From Seminavis robusta (taxonomy: Eukaryota; Bacillariophyta; Bacillariophyceae; Naviculales; Naviculaceae), in NCBI GenBank assembly GCA_903772945.1, contig CAICTM010000476.1, positions 1 to 64,000 on the forward strand: a stretch of DNA of 64,000 nucleotides. The letters run 5' to 3'. A program made the translations under genes and the position numbers. The notes under the pieces are model-generated. The model was not told the origin of the DNA. It saw nothing but the letters and a program-made list of their open reading frames with translations, and did no database searches. Below are positions 1 to 8,853 of the stretch, piece by piece (within the stretch, counting starts at the first letter, position 1; each line of letters starts with the position of its first letter).

Positions 1-82
1 ATGTATCGGCATGGCTGTCAAGCTCAATCCGAGATGATGGCAAATGAGTAGCAACGGATCGCAGAGTGCGAACACCAGAGAC
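1..82 (-). CDS. Copia Pol, N-terminal edge with protease active site (partial)
   Basis: After the Gag stop the frame stays open to the window edge. It includes the protease motif L-D-S-H-A-D-T, whose first Asp is the expected catalytic residue of a retroviral-type aspartic protease. There is no ATG between the Gag stop and the motif, so Pol is probably expressed by stop-codon read-through or from a polyprotein that lost a sense codon. Only about 27 codons are visible. Confidence 0.75.
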
Positions 83-1576
83 TCATGCTCGCCTATTCAT
101 CGCATTGCCCACGCTAGATCCACCAGGAACATCAGTCCGGGATCGTTTCTCGGCTTGCAATTCCGAGACTTGGGACTGGGTATCTGTCAACTGTGTCTGC
201 AGCTCGGCAATCTTCCGCTTGTCACCATCGCGGGCGTCCCTAGCCTGTTGCTGCTGCGCCGATGTGAGCTGAGCCCACTCATCGGGATGGTAATATCTTC
301 CTGGGTTATTGGGGTCAAAGCCCCAGCCTTCATGGCCGCGACCACGGCCTCGTCCCCTGCCTCGGCCTCTTCCAGAGCCTCGGCCTTGGGACCTACCACC
401 GCCACGCCCGCGTCCTCTTCCACCACCACCACGACCACGGCCAGACACAGATGAAATATTTCTTGTGGGTCGAGTGGGTTCAGCGACATCAAGTTGCTCG
501 GCTAGATAATTCATAGCCTCCTGGAAACTCTCGCGTAGATGTGGAGTTGCTTGAATGACGGACTTGGCGGTCTTGAGGTTTGGGTCTGTAATGCCGGACA
601 GAAGCTTGCGAATCTTGCGGCTCTCAGTAAAGGTTTCACCAGCGGTTTCCAGATCGGTGAAGGCCTTGGTAAGCCTTTCACAATAGCGCTCAAAAGTGAA
701 GTTGCGGGACTTCCCATCAAAGAAAGTAGTTTCAATGGCTCTATCCGCGAATGCCTTGGTACGAGCCTGGAACGAATCACCAAGATAGTGAACCTTCATG
801 GCCAAGTAAGCTGCTCAACCGTTCTGTTGCGCTGCGCAACGTTGGACCCATGTCCAACCAGGTCCACCGTGAGTAACCGACCGAATGATGGCCCAAACAG
901 CCTGATTGTCTTGTACGAAATGAGGTCCGGTATGTCTTGTTCTCCGAACCAATTCTTCAGGATGCGATGGAAGGCCAAAACCTGGGTCAGCCTCATTTGC
1001 AGTGTCAGTATCAGGTGCTCCTGGCAAAGTGACTTGGGATCTCGTAACATAAGCCAAAGGGGCACCGCAAACGCCTCGCTTGACATTCAGCACGTTGTCA
1101 ATGGACTCCAGAACTCGTCGGACATCTTCGACCTTCAAGAGTTGGGGAGGATCCGCAACATCGATCTCTTCTCGTTCGGACTCGTATAAAGCCCAAACTC
1201 TATTCAGTCTCGCCAAACTGGCTTGGTTGGGAGTGAACTCACGCTGGATTCGTGTCATGTGAAACTTGTAGAACCGTAGTTGTCTGAGTCGCTTCTCAAA
1301 GACAAATCCCAGCTGTCGTCCACGATTGGGAACTTCTCTGGGTTGAAGTGCTGCGGCAGCTTCGTCAGTGGCTGCAGCCGCAATGGCTGGATTTGGAATG
1401 GTACCGCCTGGTTTCCTCACATTCTCGCAGATGCTCTTGATATCGGCATCGGTAAAGGTATCGAGTGAGACGAAGGCATCCAATCCTTGATCATTCAATG
1501 CTGTCCTTGTGGCTAGTTCGGCAATACCGATGGTATTCTGTAGATAGTTGTTCATGGCTGCAAGATTGCCTGCCAT
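83..1576 (-). CDS. Copia Gag-like protein, interrupted by one in-frame TGA
   Basis: This reads as a Gag polyprotein that packages element RNA. Starting at the ATG at 1576 (residues M-A-G-N-L), about 253 residues run to a TGA at 815-817. The same frame then continues for about 245 residues to a second TGA at 83-85. The second half has a long Arg-Gly-rich tract (about 430-310 on the DNA), then a Y-H-P-D-E-W-A-Q-L-T motif, then a Gln- and charge-rich helix with coiled-coil character. No CCHC zinc knuckle is visible, so the RGG tract probably does the nucleic-acid binding. The TGA at 815 may be a nonsense mutation in a dead copy, a sequencing error, or a read-through site. The TGA at 83 sits between Gag and Pol, where read-through or reinitiation would be needed. 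Confidence 0.8.
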
Positions 1577-1588
1577 ATTCGCCTCCAA

Positions 1589-2340
1589 TTACTTCTTCTC
1601 TTGCGGTATCACTTGGATGAGCAACAGTTGTTGGGTCTTCTTCTCTGCTCCTATTCCAACAGCAAACTGTACACACCCAGACATGTAAAGCTGTATTCCA
1701 GGGAATGAGCTCTGCACACCCAGTCTGTGGCAATCTAGGCCAAAACTCTTGGATCAGGCGTCCCCTCTCCTTGGCTCAACCGGTTTCTTTGGTGACAATG
1801 AGGCAGGAGTTGATCCAGACTGGAGGGATCAATATTCCAAGTCCAAACCTCTGCTTCCCACTTGGAAGTCTCTATCTCTCGCTCCACTTGAGAGAGCCCC
1901 TTCTTCTTGAGAGGTCTTCTGTTGCTATGCCGCTTGGATGTCTTCTCTTCTTCTTCTCTTCTTCTGTTCGAACAGTAGCTTCGAATCGGCGACAATGGCG
2001 CTGCTTCGAATGAACGAACGGTACGAGAGCGTTGCTTCGAATGGTAGCTTCGAACGGTAGCTTCGGACGGTAGCTTCGGTAGCGACAATGGCGCTGCTAT
2101 TCGAACGGCCGACAATGACCGCTTCGTTGCTTCGAACGAACGAACGGTACGAGAGCGTTGCTTCGAACGTCGTCTTGCTTGTAGTTCTTCTTCTCGTCGC
2201 GTTCGGACGGTAGCTTCGACAATGGCGTTCGAACGAACGAACGAACGAACGAACGGCGCTGCTACCGGTCTTCCTCTTGTGCTTGTCGAACGACCGATCG
2301 CTTGCTTGTTCTTCTATCTATCGTAGTAGCTTCCACGCCT
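1589..2340. other. Retroelement leader and low-complexity sequence, no gene seen
   Basis: This lies upstream of gag on the minus strand. Bases 1975-2260 are built of imperfect copies of TTCGAACGGTAGC-like blocks and end in a run of the 4-mer CGAA near 2229-2256. Open frames across it are Arg/Ser-rich and look like products of the repeat. It may include the 5' LTR or untranslated leader of the Copia element, but I cannot place TG...CA ends with confidence. Confidence 0.5.
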
Positions 2341-2751
2341 GATAAGCCGAAAAAGGCTGATGATGGTGGTGTTGATAGAGAGGTTGCTATAGTTGTGTGT
2401 GTTACTACTTGGTTGTTGTTGTGTGGTTGATTTTAGTAATCTGGTAACTGGATAGTCATAAATCGCTACCACAGGTCATTTTCGGTAAGTGTAGTAGCTT
2501 CTTTGATCTTTTGCGTTTTCCAGATTGGTAACTTGTTTATTTGTATGGTGTGCGAGGATGACCTCGTGAGACTCCTGGGTGGAAACAGTGGACCGGGGGT
2601 TATCCCAGATAACCGCTAACTGCCTAATTACCAAGCGATCAAGCCTGCCTTACCGCGACATCAATGACTCGCACCTTAGATCATGGGGGTTCGCACGACT
2701 CTAAGTCTTTGACCGGGATCCCGGACTGGGTGGACTTAAGGGTTGGTCATT

Positions 2752-2954
2752 GCGATCCTGCATTGGAACATGCTGGAATATCTTGCCAGGTTGTTCGCTT
2801 TGCGATGCTGCATTGGAACATGCTGGAACATCTTGCTAGGTGGTCACCGGTTAGCGATCCTGCATTGGAACATGCTGAAAAATCTTGCCAGGTTGTTCGC
2901 TTTGCGATGCTGCATTGGAACACGCTGGAACATCTTGCTAGGTGGTCACCGGTT
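2752..2954. repeat. 102-bp tandem repeat, two copies, each of two ~51-bp half-units
   Basis: Units begin GCGATCCTGCATTGGAACAT at 2752 and 2854, and half-units begin GCGATGCTGCATTGGAACA at 2802 and 2904. The spacing is 50 and 52 bases inside each 102-base unit. The two half-units differ consistently at their 3' ends (TTGCCAGGTTGTTCGCTTT versus TTGCTAGGTGGTCACCGGTTA), so the 102-bp dimer is the amplified unit. Open frames across the array are by-products. Confidence 0.9.
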
Positions 2955-3060
2955 AGCGTAATCTTGCGATCATTAAATCCTCGACGTGCTGGATGGATTT
3001 AAGAAATGCACGGATGGGGTTTTTGATTTTTTATTATATTAAAATTGAAAATTGTAATTC

Positions 3061-3426
3061 TTATTCGATTAGGATAGAGTTTGCGGATAGCACCAGCCCT
3101 AATCTATCGCCGATCCGGTTCAAGGTGTGTTTCAAGTTTTTGGATTGCAGTAGTTCTAATTCGACACTAGACATCGCGATTAGAAGACAGCCATCAATCG
3201 ATGTGGATTGATCGAGTTCTTCGTCGTCTTCGATTACCTGGATCGTGCAATCAGGGGGTAGCCAGTTTGAGGTGTTTACTTCTTCATTAGGATCAATCAC
3301 ACAAACAAGTTGCAGCATCCTTTGGCCGAATGTTAAGAACGCTTCAGTCACGAACGGTCGCTTCATGAACTTTGTCATTGTCAGATAGTCATTCAAGGAG
3401 CAATTCGCGCAAGTGATCACAATCAT
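3061..3426 (-). CDS. Unrecognised small protein, 121 aa
   Basis: I do not recognise this protein. It starts at an ATG 25 bases from the start of a divergent neighbour (at 3452), so the two must share a very short promoter. The sequence looks coding: mixed hydrophobic and charged residues, a run E-D-D-E-E-L-D near residue 67, and no low-complexity repeat. There are no clear membrane spans or catalytic motifs. The tight head-to-head spacing is unlike the host genes elsewhere in the window and resembles compact mobile elements or viruses, which is an inference. It could be accessory cargo of the recombinase island that follows. Confidence 0.5.
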   Translation of the reverse strand: MIVITCANCSLNDYLTMTKFMKRPFVTEAFLTFGQRMLQLVCVIDPNEEVNTSNWLPPDCTIQVIEDDEELDQSTSIDGCLLIAMSSVELELLQSKNLKHTLNRIGDRLGLVLSANSILIE

Positions 3427-3451
3427 TTTTTAATCTAGGACTAGGAATAAA

Positions 3452-4042
3452 ATGCAAAGCATCGAAACAATCTTAAATAGTCTAGAGGAGGAGGAGGGGA
3501 CAATGGCGACATCCAAGCTTATTCAGCATCTAGTAAAGAAAAAAGGAGACGTGGAGGGTGAGCAGTCGGAGTCAAATAAGTCGTCGGAACAGGAGTCAAA
3601 CTTGGCGGGACAAGAGTCGAGTCAGGGGTCAAATAAGTCATCGAGTCAGGGGTCAAATAAGTCATCGAGTCAGGATGAAAAGTCGGTGGAGCAAAGACCA
3701 AGGAAGATATTGAAACGGGAGTCAAACAAACCCAGACAGGAGTCAAACAAACCCAGACAGGAGTCAGAGGAGTCGTTGGAAGAAATGAGGGAAAGGTTAA
3801 TGGCGTTTTACGGTGTTCCTATTGCTCGAAGGGGGAAGGGGGAGGTTAGATATAGGTGCCCTTACTGCAGCCAAATGCATTTTGCATTGCATCCTGGCTA
3901 TACTGAGGCTGAGTGTGAAGATAGCGTGAGATCGAATCCTGAAGCTGCTATTCTTATTATGGGGCGGTCTTTCGTGCCCAACTATGGCGTAACGGTCATC
4001 GAATATGAGGTTCGGGATGGAGTTAATTGCATTTTAGATTGA
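3452..4042 (+). CDS. Unrecognised protein with Ser/Glu/Lys repeats and a Cys-His cluster, 196 aa
   Basis: The N-terminal half (about residues 30-105) is a disordered, charged stretch containing short repeats of E-S-N-K and Q-G-S-N-K-S-S. They are direct DNA repeats, for example GGGTCAAATAAGTCATCGAGT at about 3634 and 3652 and GAGTCAAACAAACCCAGACAG twice after 3719. The C-terminal half is compact and holds C-P-Y-C-S-Q-M-H followed 14 residues later by another Cys, a possible small zinc-binding site. No family is recognised. A short divergent gap separates it from the gene ending at 3061. The conserved-looking tail suggests a real gene. Confidence 0.55.
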   Translation: MQSIETILNSLEEEEGTMATSKLIQHLVKKKGDVEGEQSESNKSSEQESNLAGQESSQGSNKSSSQGSNKSSSQDEKSVEQRPRKILKRESNKPRQESNKPRQESEESLEEMRERLMAFYGVPIARRGKGEVRYRCPYCSQMHFALHPGYTEAECEDSVRSNPEAAILIMGRSFVPNYGVTVIEYEVRDGVNCILD

Positions 4043-4204
4043 GGTGGTTTGGATGCACCTATGGGACATCCAGTTAGATCGACTGCAGGCATATTCTCAA
4101 AATCTTTCCGATTTGTCCTACAGTACCATAGGAATTTGGAGCAGTCTTCCCATTTCATGATTTATGAGATAAGCTGTTAAGGTTGGAGGTCCAATTTCTC
4201 AAAT

Positions 4205-4490
4205 TACACCATATAGAAGTTAGAGATGGTAAGGTTGAGGTTGCCGGGGTTGGAGTTGCCGGGAAACTCGATAGGGTTGAGGTTGCCGGGGTTGGAGTTG
4301 CCGGGATTGCGGGGGTTGGAGGTCGACTAGGGTTAACGGGTTAAAGGGTTGAATATCGACTAGGGTTAACGGGTTAAAGGGTTGAATATCGACTAGGGTT
4401 AACGGGTTAAAGGGTTGAATATCGACTAGGGTTAACGGGTTAAAGGGTTGAATATCGACTAGGGTTAGGGTTAAAGGGTTGGGGTTAGGG
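4205..4490. repeat. 33-bp minisatellite with telomere-like GGGTTA runs
   Basis: From 4323 a 33-base unit (TCGACTAGGGTTAACGGGTT...) repeats at 4356, 4389, 4422 and 4455. It is preceded by a shorter G-rich repeat (GGTTGAGGTTGCCGG) and followed by GGGTTAGGGTTAAAGGGTTGG at about 4460-4490. The G-rich strand resembles a degenerate telomere sequence. The unit length is a multiple of three, so the minus strand reads as an 11-residue repeat (N-P-L-T-L-V-D-I-Q-P-F). I regard that frame as a by-product. Confidence 0.85.
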
Positions 4491-4708
4491 TTCGTAGCGG
4501 CCATCATTCGGTGTTAAAGGGTTAGGCGGTACCGCTCATTCGCCGCGGTGGCTGTAGGTTGGTACCGCTCAGACGCCACGGTGGCTTAAAGGGGAACTGG
4601 TTGTTAAATAAAATCAATACAGCAAGGGCTTTTCATTGAGTGGACGCGTCACCTAGGGAAACTGGGGAACTAAAACTTAAGGGCGGTCCACTCTTAAAAA
4701 AGTACTAC

Positions 4709-4774
4709 AGAAAAAAGAGTAGGTTAAAAGGATGGATCGGCTGGCGCGCGGTCCGCCTTTTCACTCTTTTTTCT
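4709..4774. repeat. Inverted repeat, 12-bp arms
   Basis: AGAAAAAAGAGT at 4709-4720 is perfectly complementary to ACTCTTTTTTCT at 4763-4774, with a GC-rich loop between. It lies just left of a second, longer hairpin, so the two form a hairpin cluster. Confidence 0.7.
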
Positions 4775-4795
4775 ATACTGAAACAGTACAAAGGA

Positions 4796-4910
4796 ATGAT
4801 GGAACCAGAGGGGGTAATAATAGTATCAAGACATTGATAACCTTAACCTAGGGTTTTAAGGTTATCTCGCCTTTCACGCGCTTCGCTAGACCCCCCTCTG
4901 GTTCCATCAT
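4796..4910. repeat. Nested inverted repeat, 19-bp outer and 10-bp inner arms
   Basis: The outer arms ATGATGGAACCAGAGGGGG (4796-4814) and its exact complement (4892-4910) enclose a second perfect pair, GATAACCTTA (4836-4845) and TAAGGTTATC (4857-4866). This could be a small foldback element, a terminator-like structure, or a recombination or replication site of the surrounding island. No coding potential is seen. Confidence 0.8.
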
Positions 4911-5076
4911 CCAATTTGAAGTTTGAATTTTGAATTTTTGAACGCACCAGGATTGAATGGCTTCTAACCTTAAGCATAAGATTTTATTTTTTATAGGTTA
5001 TTATATCTGTTTTTTTGTTGTTGCTCCGAGATATAAGGATGCACAAGGGCACTCAATGCCTCCGTCTGCCTCAGTC

Positions 5077-5562
5077 CTACTCCTCTTCTTCGCTGTCATC
5101 ATCATCCGTATCTTCGTCGTAAGGAGCAGGGAGTTCATGATCCCAATCGGTAACGTGGACTCCAATGTTTGTTTCAACGTCGTTGACAGCTGCCTTGATG
5201 TCACCAGGAATCAATCCACCACCCCAGTGAAGACCGAAGGCGCGAACAAGGGCCAACCAACGACGGTATTCGGGAACTCTTGCATCACCGGCATTCCCAT
5301 CATTGTTGATATTCGCGATCACATCCTTGATAGTCCGGACACCAGCATCCCAAACGACAAAAAATGCGACACTAGCGAAAAGGTAGTGATGCTCGTAATC
5401 TCCACTCATGTAGATGTGTTCGAAAGTAGCATCGACGGTAACCGCCAGCTGCATGAGGATGAAGAAATGTAGAAGAGTAAACATTGCAAAGGCAAAGTAA
5501 CAAAGGGAACTGACGAAGGTTGTTGTTGTTGGCTCTTGTTGTCGGATTGTGGCGGGAGTCAC
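5077..5562 (-). CDS. Unrecognised membrane protein with acidic tail (5' end uncertain)
   Basis: The predicted protein has two hydrophobic segments, around residues 18-45 (including F-A-F-A-M-F-T-L-L-H-F-F) and 62-71 (L-F-A-S-V-A-F-F-V-V-W). A soluble part of about 70 residues follows, then a strongly acidic C terminus of mostly Asp and Glu. It is probably a small membrane protein. The start is unclear: the first codon of the clearly open stretch is a GTG, and the frame runs upstream to a stop near 5591 with further hydrophobic residues. An upstream exon is therefore possible. No family is recognised. Confidence 0.45.
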   Translation of the reverse strand: MTPATIRQQEPTTTTFVSSLCYFAFAMFTLLHFFILMQLAVTVDATFEHIYMSGDYEHHYLFASVAFFVVWDAGVRTIKDVIANINNDGNAGDARVPEYRRWLALVRAFGLHWGGGLIPGDIKAAVNDVETNIGVHVTDWDHELPAPYDEDTDDDDSEEEE

Positions 5563-5713
5563 CGTGAAAAACGTGAGAATCCACGATGGGAATCAGTAAA
5601 AAACGATGGGTGCCGTGGACTGAGTGGTTACCGTGGACCGAAACCGAATCACGTTGAGGTCGTACGAAACTGATGGAACCAACTCTGCAGCAGAGCCACA
5701 ACTCGAACAAACC

Positions 5714-6106
5714 ATGGCTAATATTAACTACCACGGAATCAACATTCATGAAGACATTGAGCGTCCTTTGAACGCTGTGATGTCTAAGGATCTTAGCACC
5801 GCGGTGAAGATTGAGTTCCATCTCACTGGTGATGATTCCTTGTATGTGATGTGGTTTGAAGGAGGTGATGAGGTCTGTGAAGAGTACGTCAACGAATTTG
5901 ACAACCACTGGCTACGCGGGCAATTCATCATGGCTTTGACGGCTTTGTCTGAGCTTCCTTTCAAGGTTATTAACTACGACGTCGCGGGAGAAGATGACGC
6001 CAATGTCGATGACGCCGGTGCCGATGGTACTGATGATGATACGATCGATGATACGATCGATTTCCCTTCTGATGCCGATGGTACGATTAATTTGGATGAT
6101 GCGTAG
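5714..6106 (+). CDS. Unrecognised acidic protein, 130 aa
   Basis: A start at the ATG at 5714 (M-A-N-I-N-Y-H-G) gives 130 residues; an upstream ATG at 5624 would add 30 residues of weaker composition. The first 85 residues look folded. The C-terminal 45 are almost all Asp, Gly, Ala, Thr and Ile (for example D-D-D-T-I-D-D-T-I-D), an acidic disordered tail. The stop lies 8 bases from the end of the convergent recombinase gene, so the two 3' ends almost touch. The function is unknown. The acidic tail parallels that of the gene at 5077-5562 and hints at a related role. Confidence 0.5.
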   Translation: MANINYHGINIHEDIERPLNAVMSKDLSTAVKIEFHLTGDDSLYVMWFEGGDEVCEEYVNEFDNHWLRGQFIMALTALSELPFKVINYDVAGEDDANVDDAGADGTDDDTIDDTIDFPSDADGTINLDDA

Positions 6107-6113
6107 TTTAAGT

Positions 6114-8397
6114 CTAGCTATTATTGAATCCAAAATGCGCAATGGCGCTGCTAGGGGTGGATTTCGGTGGTGCCTTTGCCAGCACACTGTTGGGGTCTTC
6201 CCACTGTTTAACGATTGGTGACTCCATGATATAGCCAGCGGTAGGTTTTTTGTACAATTCCTCTTCTAAGTTCTTCGTCGCTTTCTCTGCTAGGGCAGAG
6301 AGTTTCCTCTGCCACGGAGCCAACTCTTCAGGGGATTGCGGTGCCCGAGGGGGGTATTCATCACAGAAGAACAACATGGTCTTGATTACCTTCTTCAATC
6401 GCCTGTACTGCCCAACGACTTTCCTCTTCTCAGGTGGTGACTTCTTCTGCCAGTCCGAACTCTGTTTCTCCAATTCCCAGCCTTCGAGACAGTTGTCAGT
6501 GAAATAACGGACGAACTGTTCAGCAATGGAGAGATCGCTCCTCCAACGTTTCCTGCTGTCAGAGAAAAACATTGTGTCAGTGGGGGGAGGGGCTGCTTTC
6601 TTCATCTGTCTGTCAAACTTGATCTCGAGTATGTTGGCTAGCCTGGACATGATAGCATTCTGGTCGGCATTGGTTTTCTCGAGGCGTTGTACACTTTGTG
6701 TGAGAGTTGCAACATCACCACGGAGACGGTTGACATCTTCTTCTAGGACCATCTTCTGTTGAAAGAGGCTGTTGTATTGTGAGATAAGTCGGGAGTAATG
6801 CTCAAACAGGGAGCAAGGGTCGACCTTGATGTCCCCAATATCGCGACGGTCGTTTGGTGATAGGAACTCGGGTGGGATGGCAAGGAAATTCTCCGTCAGG
6901 AAGCCTTGCCGAACCTCTTTGCACCAGGCGGTGAAGATCTCATGGTTGGCATTAGAGAATCTGATGGAGCGGTTGATGCTATTGATCAAAGGGTGCCTGG
7001 TGATGTCATCATACCTGTCATCGGGGTGTTGAGTAATGGCACGGACAAAGTCGTCGTAGAATCTCAACAGAGAGGCTGTCAATACATTCCGGATGCTTCT
7101 GGGCCATAGTTCATCGCGGTCTTCACCAAACAGTGACGTGACGAACCCATCTAACAACTTGGGACTCGTTCGAATTGACTTTAAGGTTGGCGGTAACACA
7201 TCGGAGGCTTCGGTCCATGCACTCAAAGCTTTACCGGCTTTGTTTGTCAAAGTCTTACTGGATAAAACGTAGTCAAAGAGGGAGTGCGTAGATCTTAACT
7301 CCCAGCCTGTTCGAAAGACCTGTGCATGACCTCCTGAGTCTGATTCAGCCAGTAATTGGCTTGCGCCTTTTCGGCCATGATAGCAAGTTAGCTTTGCATT
7401 GAGTGAATCCGACAGCGACTTGAATTCCTTGTACAGGTTCTTGAAACAGAGCTGCTAAAAAGCTGCAACCCTGGATGCTGTCTTCTCATTCTTGTCGACA
7501 ACAACGGCCTCTCGGTTGAATTTCGGGAAGAGATGGGGTTTGCCGCTACTACCGACCAACAGGGAGTAGATCAGAGAGAAATAGGGGTCTTGATGGACGG
7601 AGTACTGGTGGGGATAGAGGTTCAACTCTTGCAGCTCACCTCCCTTATCTCTCTGAACAGAAACACAAATCAGATAACGGTTGTGGTGTATCTGCGTAGC
7701 GTTGACCAGGCTTAGATCTATCGCCTTAAGAATGGAAACCTCGCGTCCTCTGCCTATCAAATGATACGCGAAAGTGTTGAGGGTATGGAATTCTGCTGAA
7801 TCCGATGTTCCAAGCCAGAAGCATGCGTTCGCCATTGCAATTCGATCGTCATTGGTCGAGGCGGTCTTCGAATTGCTGACACGGTCTCCAGTCACTCTTG
7901 CGGGCTCGTTCTTTACACTTGGAGAGGAGTAGATTGCGAAGCTTCCTCCATGACGGGTCCATGAAAACAAGGATGGGCTGCTTATAGCGAAATTTGTTTT
8001 GGAAGTAGACTTTGATTGCACTTGCATATCCGGTTGCACTATCGTAGGCAATGGGACCTTTCTCCTTGTTCAGGTACTTGTACACGTTGAAGGCGAGGTG
8101 GTTGAAGAAGCAGCCAATAAGATCGCTCCACCATTTCTGGTGATGTTCAGTTCCATACCGATTGAAGCCATGGATACCCTCCAATCCTTCATAGGGTATC
8201 TGGTTGGCATGGACGATACCTTCATAACCTTTCGAATGACAGTATCCCGTGAGAAAGTGGTTGAACTGCTTGATGGCTGCAGAGGTCTTGTTGCTGGCAC
8301 TGTTATTATCTCTTAGGTCAATGTAACTGTCGTTGGCAGCGAGATCCTCATCTTCCGCATTGGTGATTACGGTGAGGGTGAGCTGCTCATCGGCCAT
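6114..8397 (-). pseudogene. Crypton-like tyrosine recombinase, broken by a frame change and a TAG
   Basis: Read on the minus strand from the ATG at 8397, the first ~170 residues look like the core-binding domain of a tyrosine recombinase. The frame then shifts by one base between about 7900 and 7870. The second frame gives a catalytic-domain-like stretch with G-R-G-R-E-V (candidate first Arg). A TAG at 7455-7457 interrupts it, and the same frame continues with Y-H-G-R-K-G-A (the H-x-x-R region, about 7366-7381), F-R-T-G-W-E-L, and S-L-F-D-Y-V, whose Tyr at 7269-7271 is the candidate nucleophile. About 380 further residues follow, including a heptad coiled coil and a basic C-terminal domain. 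The R-K-G and G-W spacing fits Crypton recombinases (family knowledge). Introns could explain the frame change, but no clear GT-AG pair was found. Confidence 0.6.
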
Positions 8398-8553
8398 GGT
8401 CAGCAGTTGCCGACAATGACAATGAAGGAAGTGATCGAAAAAAGTGATCGTCTGTGCAGGTTTGGGAATTGTGAGATCTTCATGCCGAACGAGGGTAGAG
8501 GAAGTCTAGTAACTGGGTAACAGTTGACGGTTAATTTAGGGGGAGGGGGGGGT

Positions 8554-8853
8554 CTAGACTACAACGGGGTCATTCGCGTCTCCGGTTGGCACCTTGAAAT
8601 TCTGTGCGACGACGGCTTCCATTGGCTCAACGTTGGCACGGCAAACGGGGCAAACCCAATCGGAGTTCGGCTTCCTTTCGAAGTATCGGAAGAGGTCATT
8701 GACACACCCGGAACAGCACATGTGTTTGCAAGGGAAGAGGGCGACGATGCTTCCATCGGTGAAATCACATCCCGAGACGCAACAAGCGACGTTCGTAGTG
8801 TCGGCCACCATGGTGACTTGTCGGCAGACTGGACAGTTGGGGTCGGGGCACAT
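8554..8853 (-). CDS. Small RING-finger protein, 99 aa
   Basis: A single RING domain fills most of this protein: C24/C25 and C29, then P-C42-K-H44, C47-x2-C50 and finally C68-P-V-C71. This spacing suits a C3HC4 RING that binds two zinc ions and acts as an E3 ubiquitin ligase with an E2 partner. An extra cluster at the N terminus (C-P-D-P-N-C-P-V-C, residues 2-10) could hold another metal or be a duplicated RING end. It lies 157 bases upstream of the broken recombinase on the same strand, so it may be element cargo or simply a host gene. No membrane span is visible. Confidence 0.7.
   Translation of the reverse strand: MCPDPNCPVCRQVTMVADTTNVACCVSGCDFTDGSIVALFPCKHMCCSGCVNDLFRYFERKPNSDWVCPVCRANVEPMEAVVAQNFKVPTGDANDPVVV

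Larger units (their letters stand above)
1..1576 (-). mobile_element. Copia-type LTR retrotransposon, 5' part (gag and start of pol)
   Basis: The minus strand carries a retroelement Gag followed, in the same reading frame, by the start of Pol, which leaves the window at base 1. The last readable residues before the edge are I-E-L-D-S-H-A-D-T. This is the aspartic-protease signature as it appears in Copia-type elements of diatoms and related algae, where D-S-H-A-D-T stands for the usual D-S-G-A. Integrase, reverse transcriptase and RNase H would lie outside the window. I could not define an LTR edge or primer-binding site; the leader extends to higher coordinates into low-complexity sequence. 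Confidence 0.85.

Noticed and set aside
83-509. Plus-strand and other-frame open stretches rich in Pro, Arg or Val
   Set aside because: These are shadows of the Arg-Gly-rich Gag tract on the minus strand.
2664-3002. Open frames with H-W-N-M-L-E-H repeats
   Set aside because: They follow the 102-bp tandem repeat and have no other support.
4220-4507. Minus-strand open frame of 11-residue repeats
   Set aside because: It arises because the minisatellite unit is 33 bases; composition and flanks show no gene.
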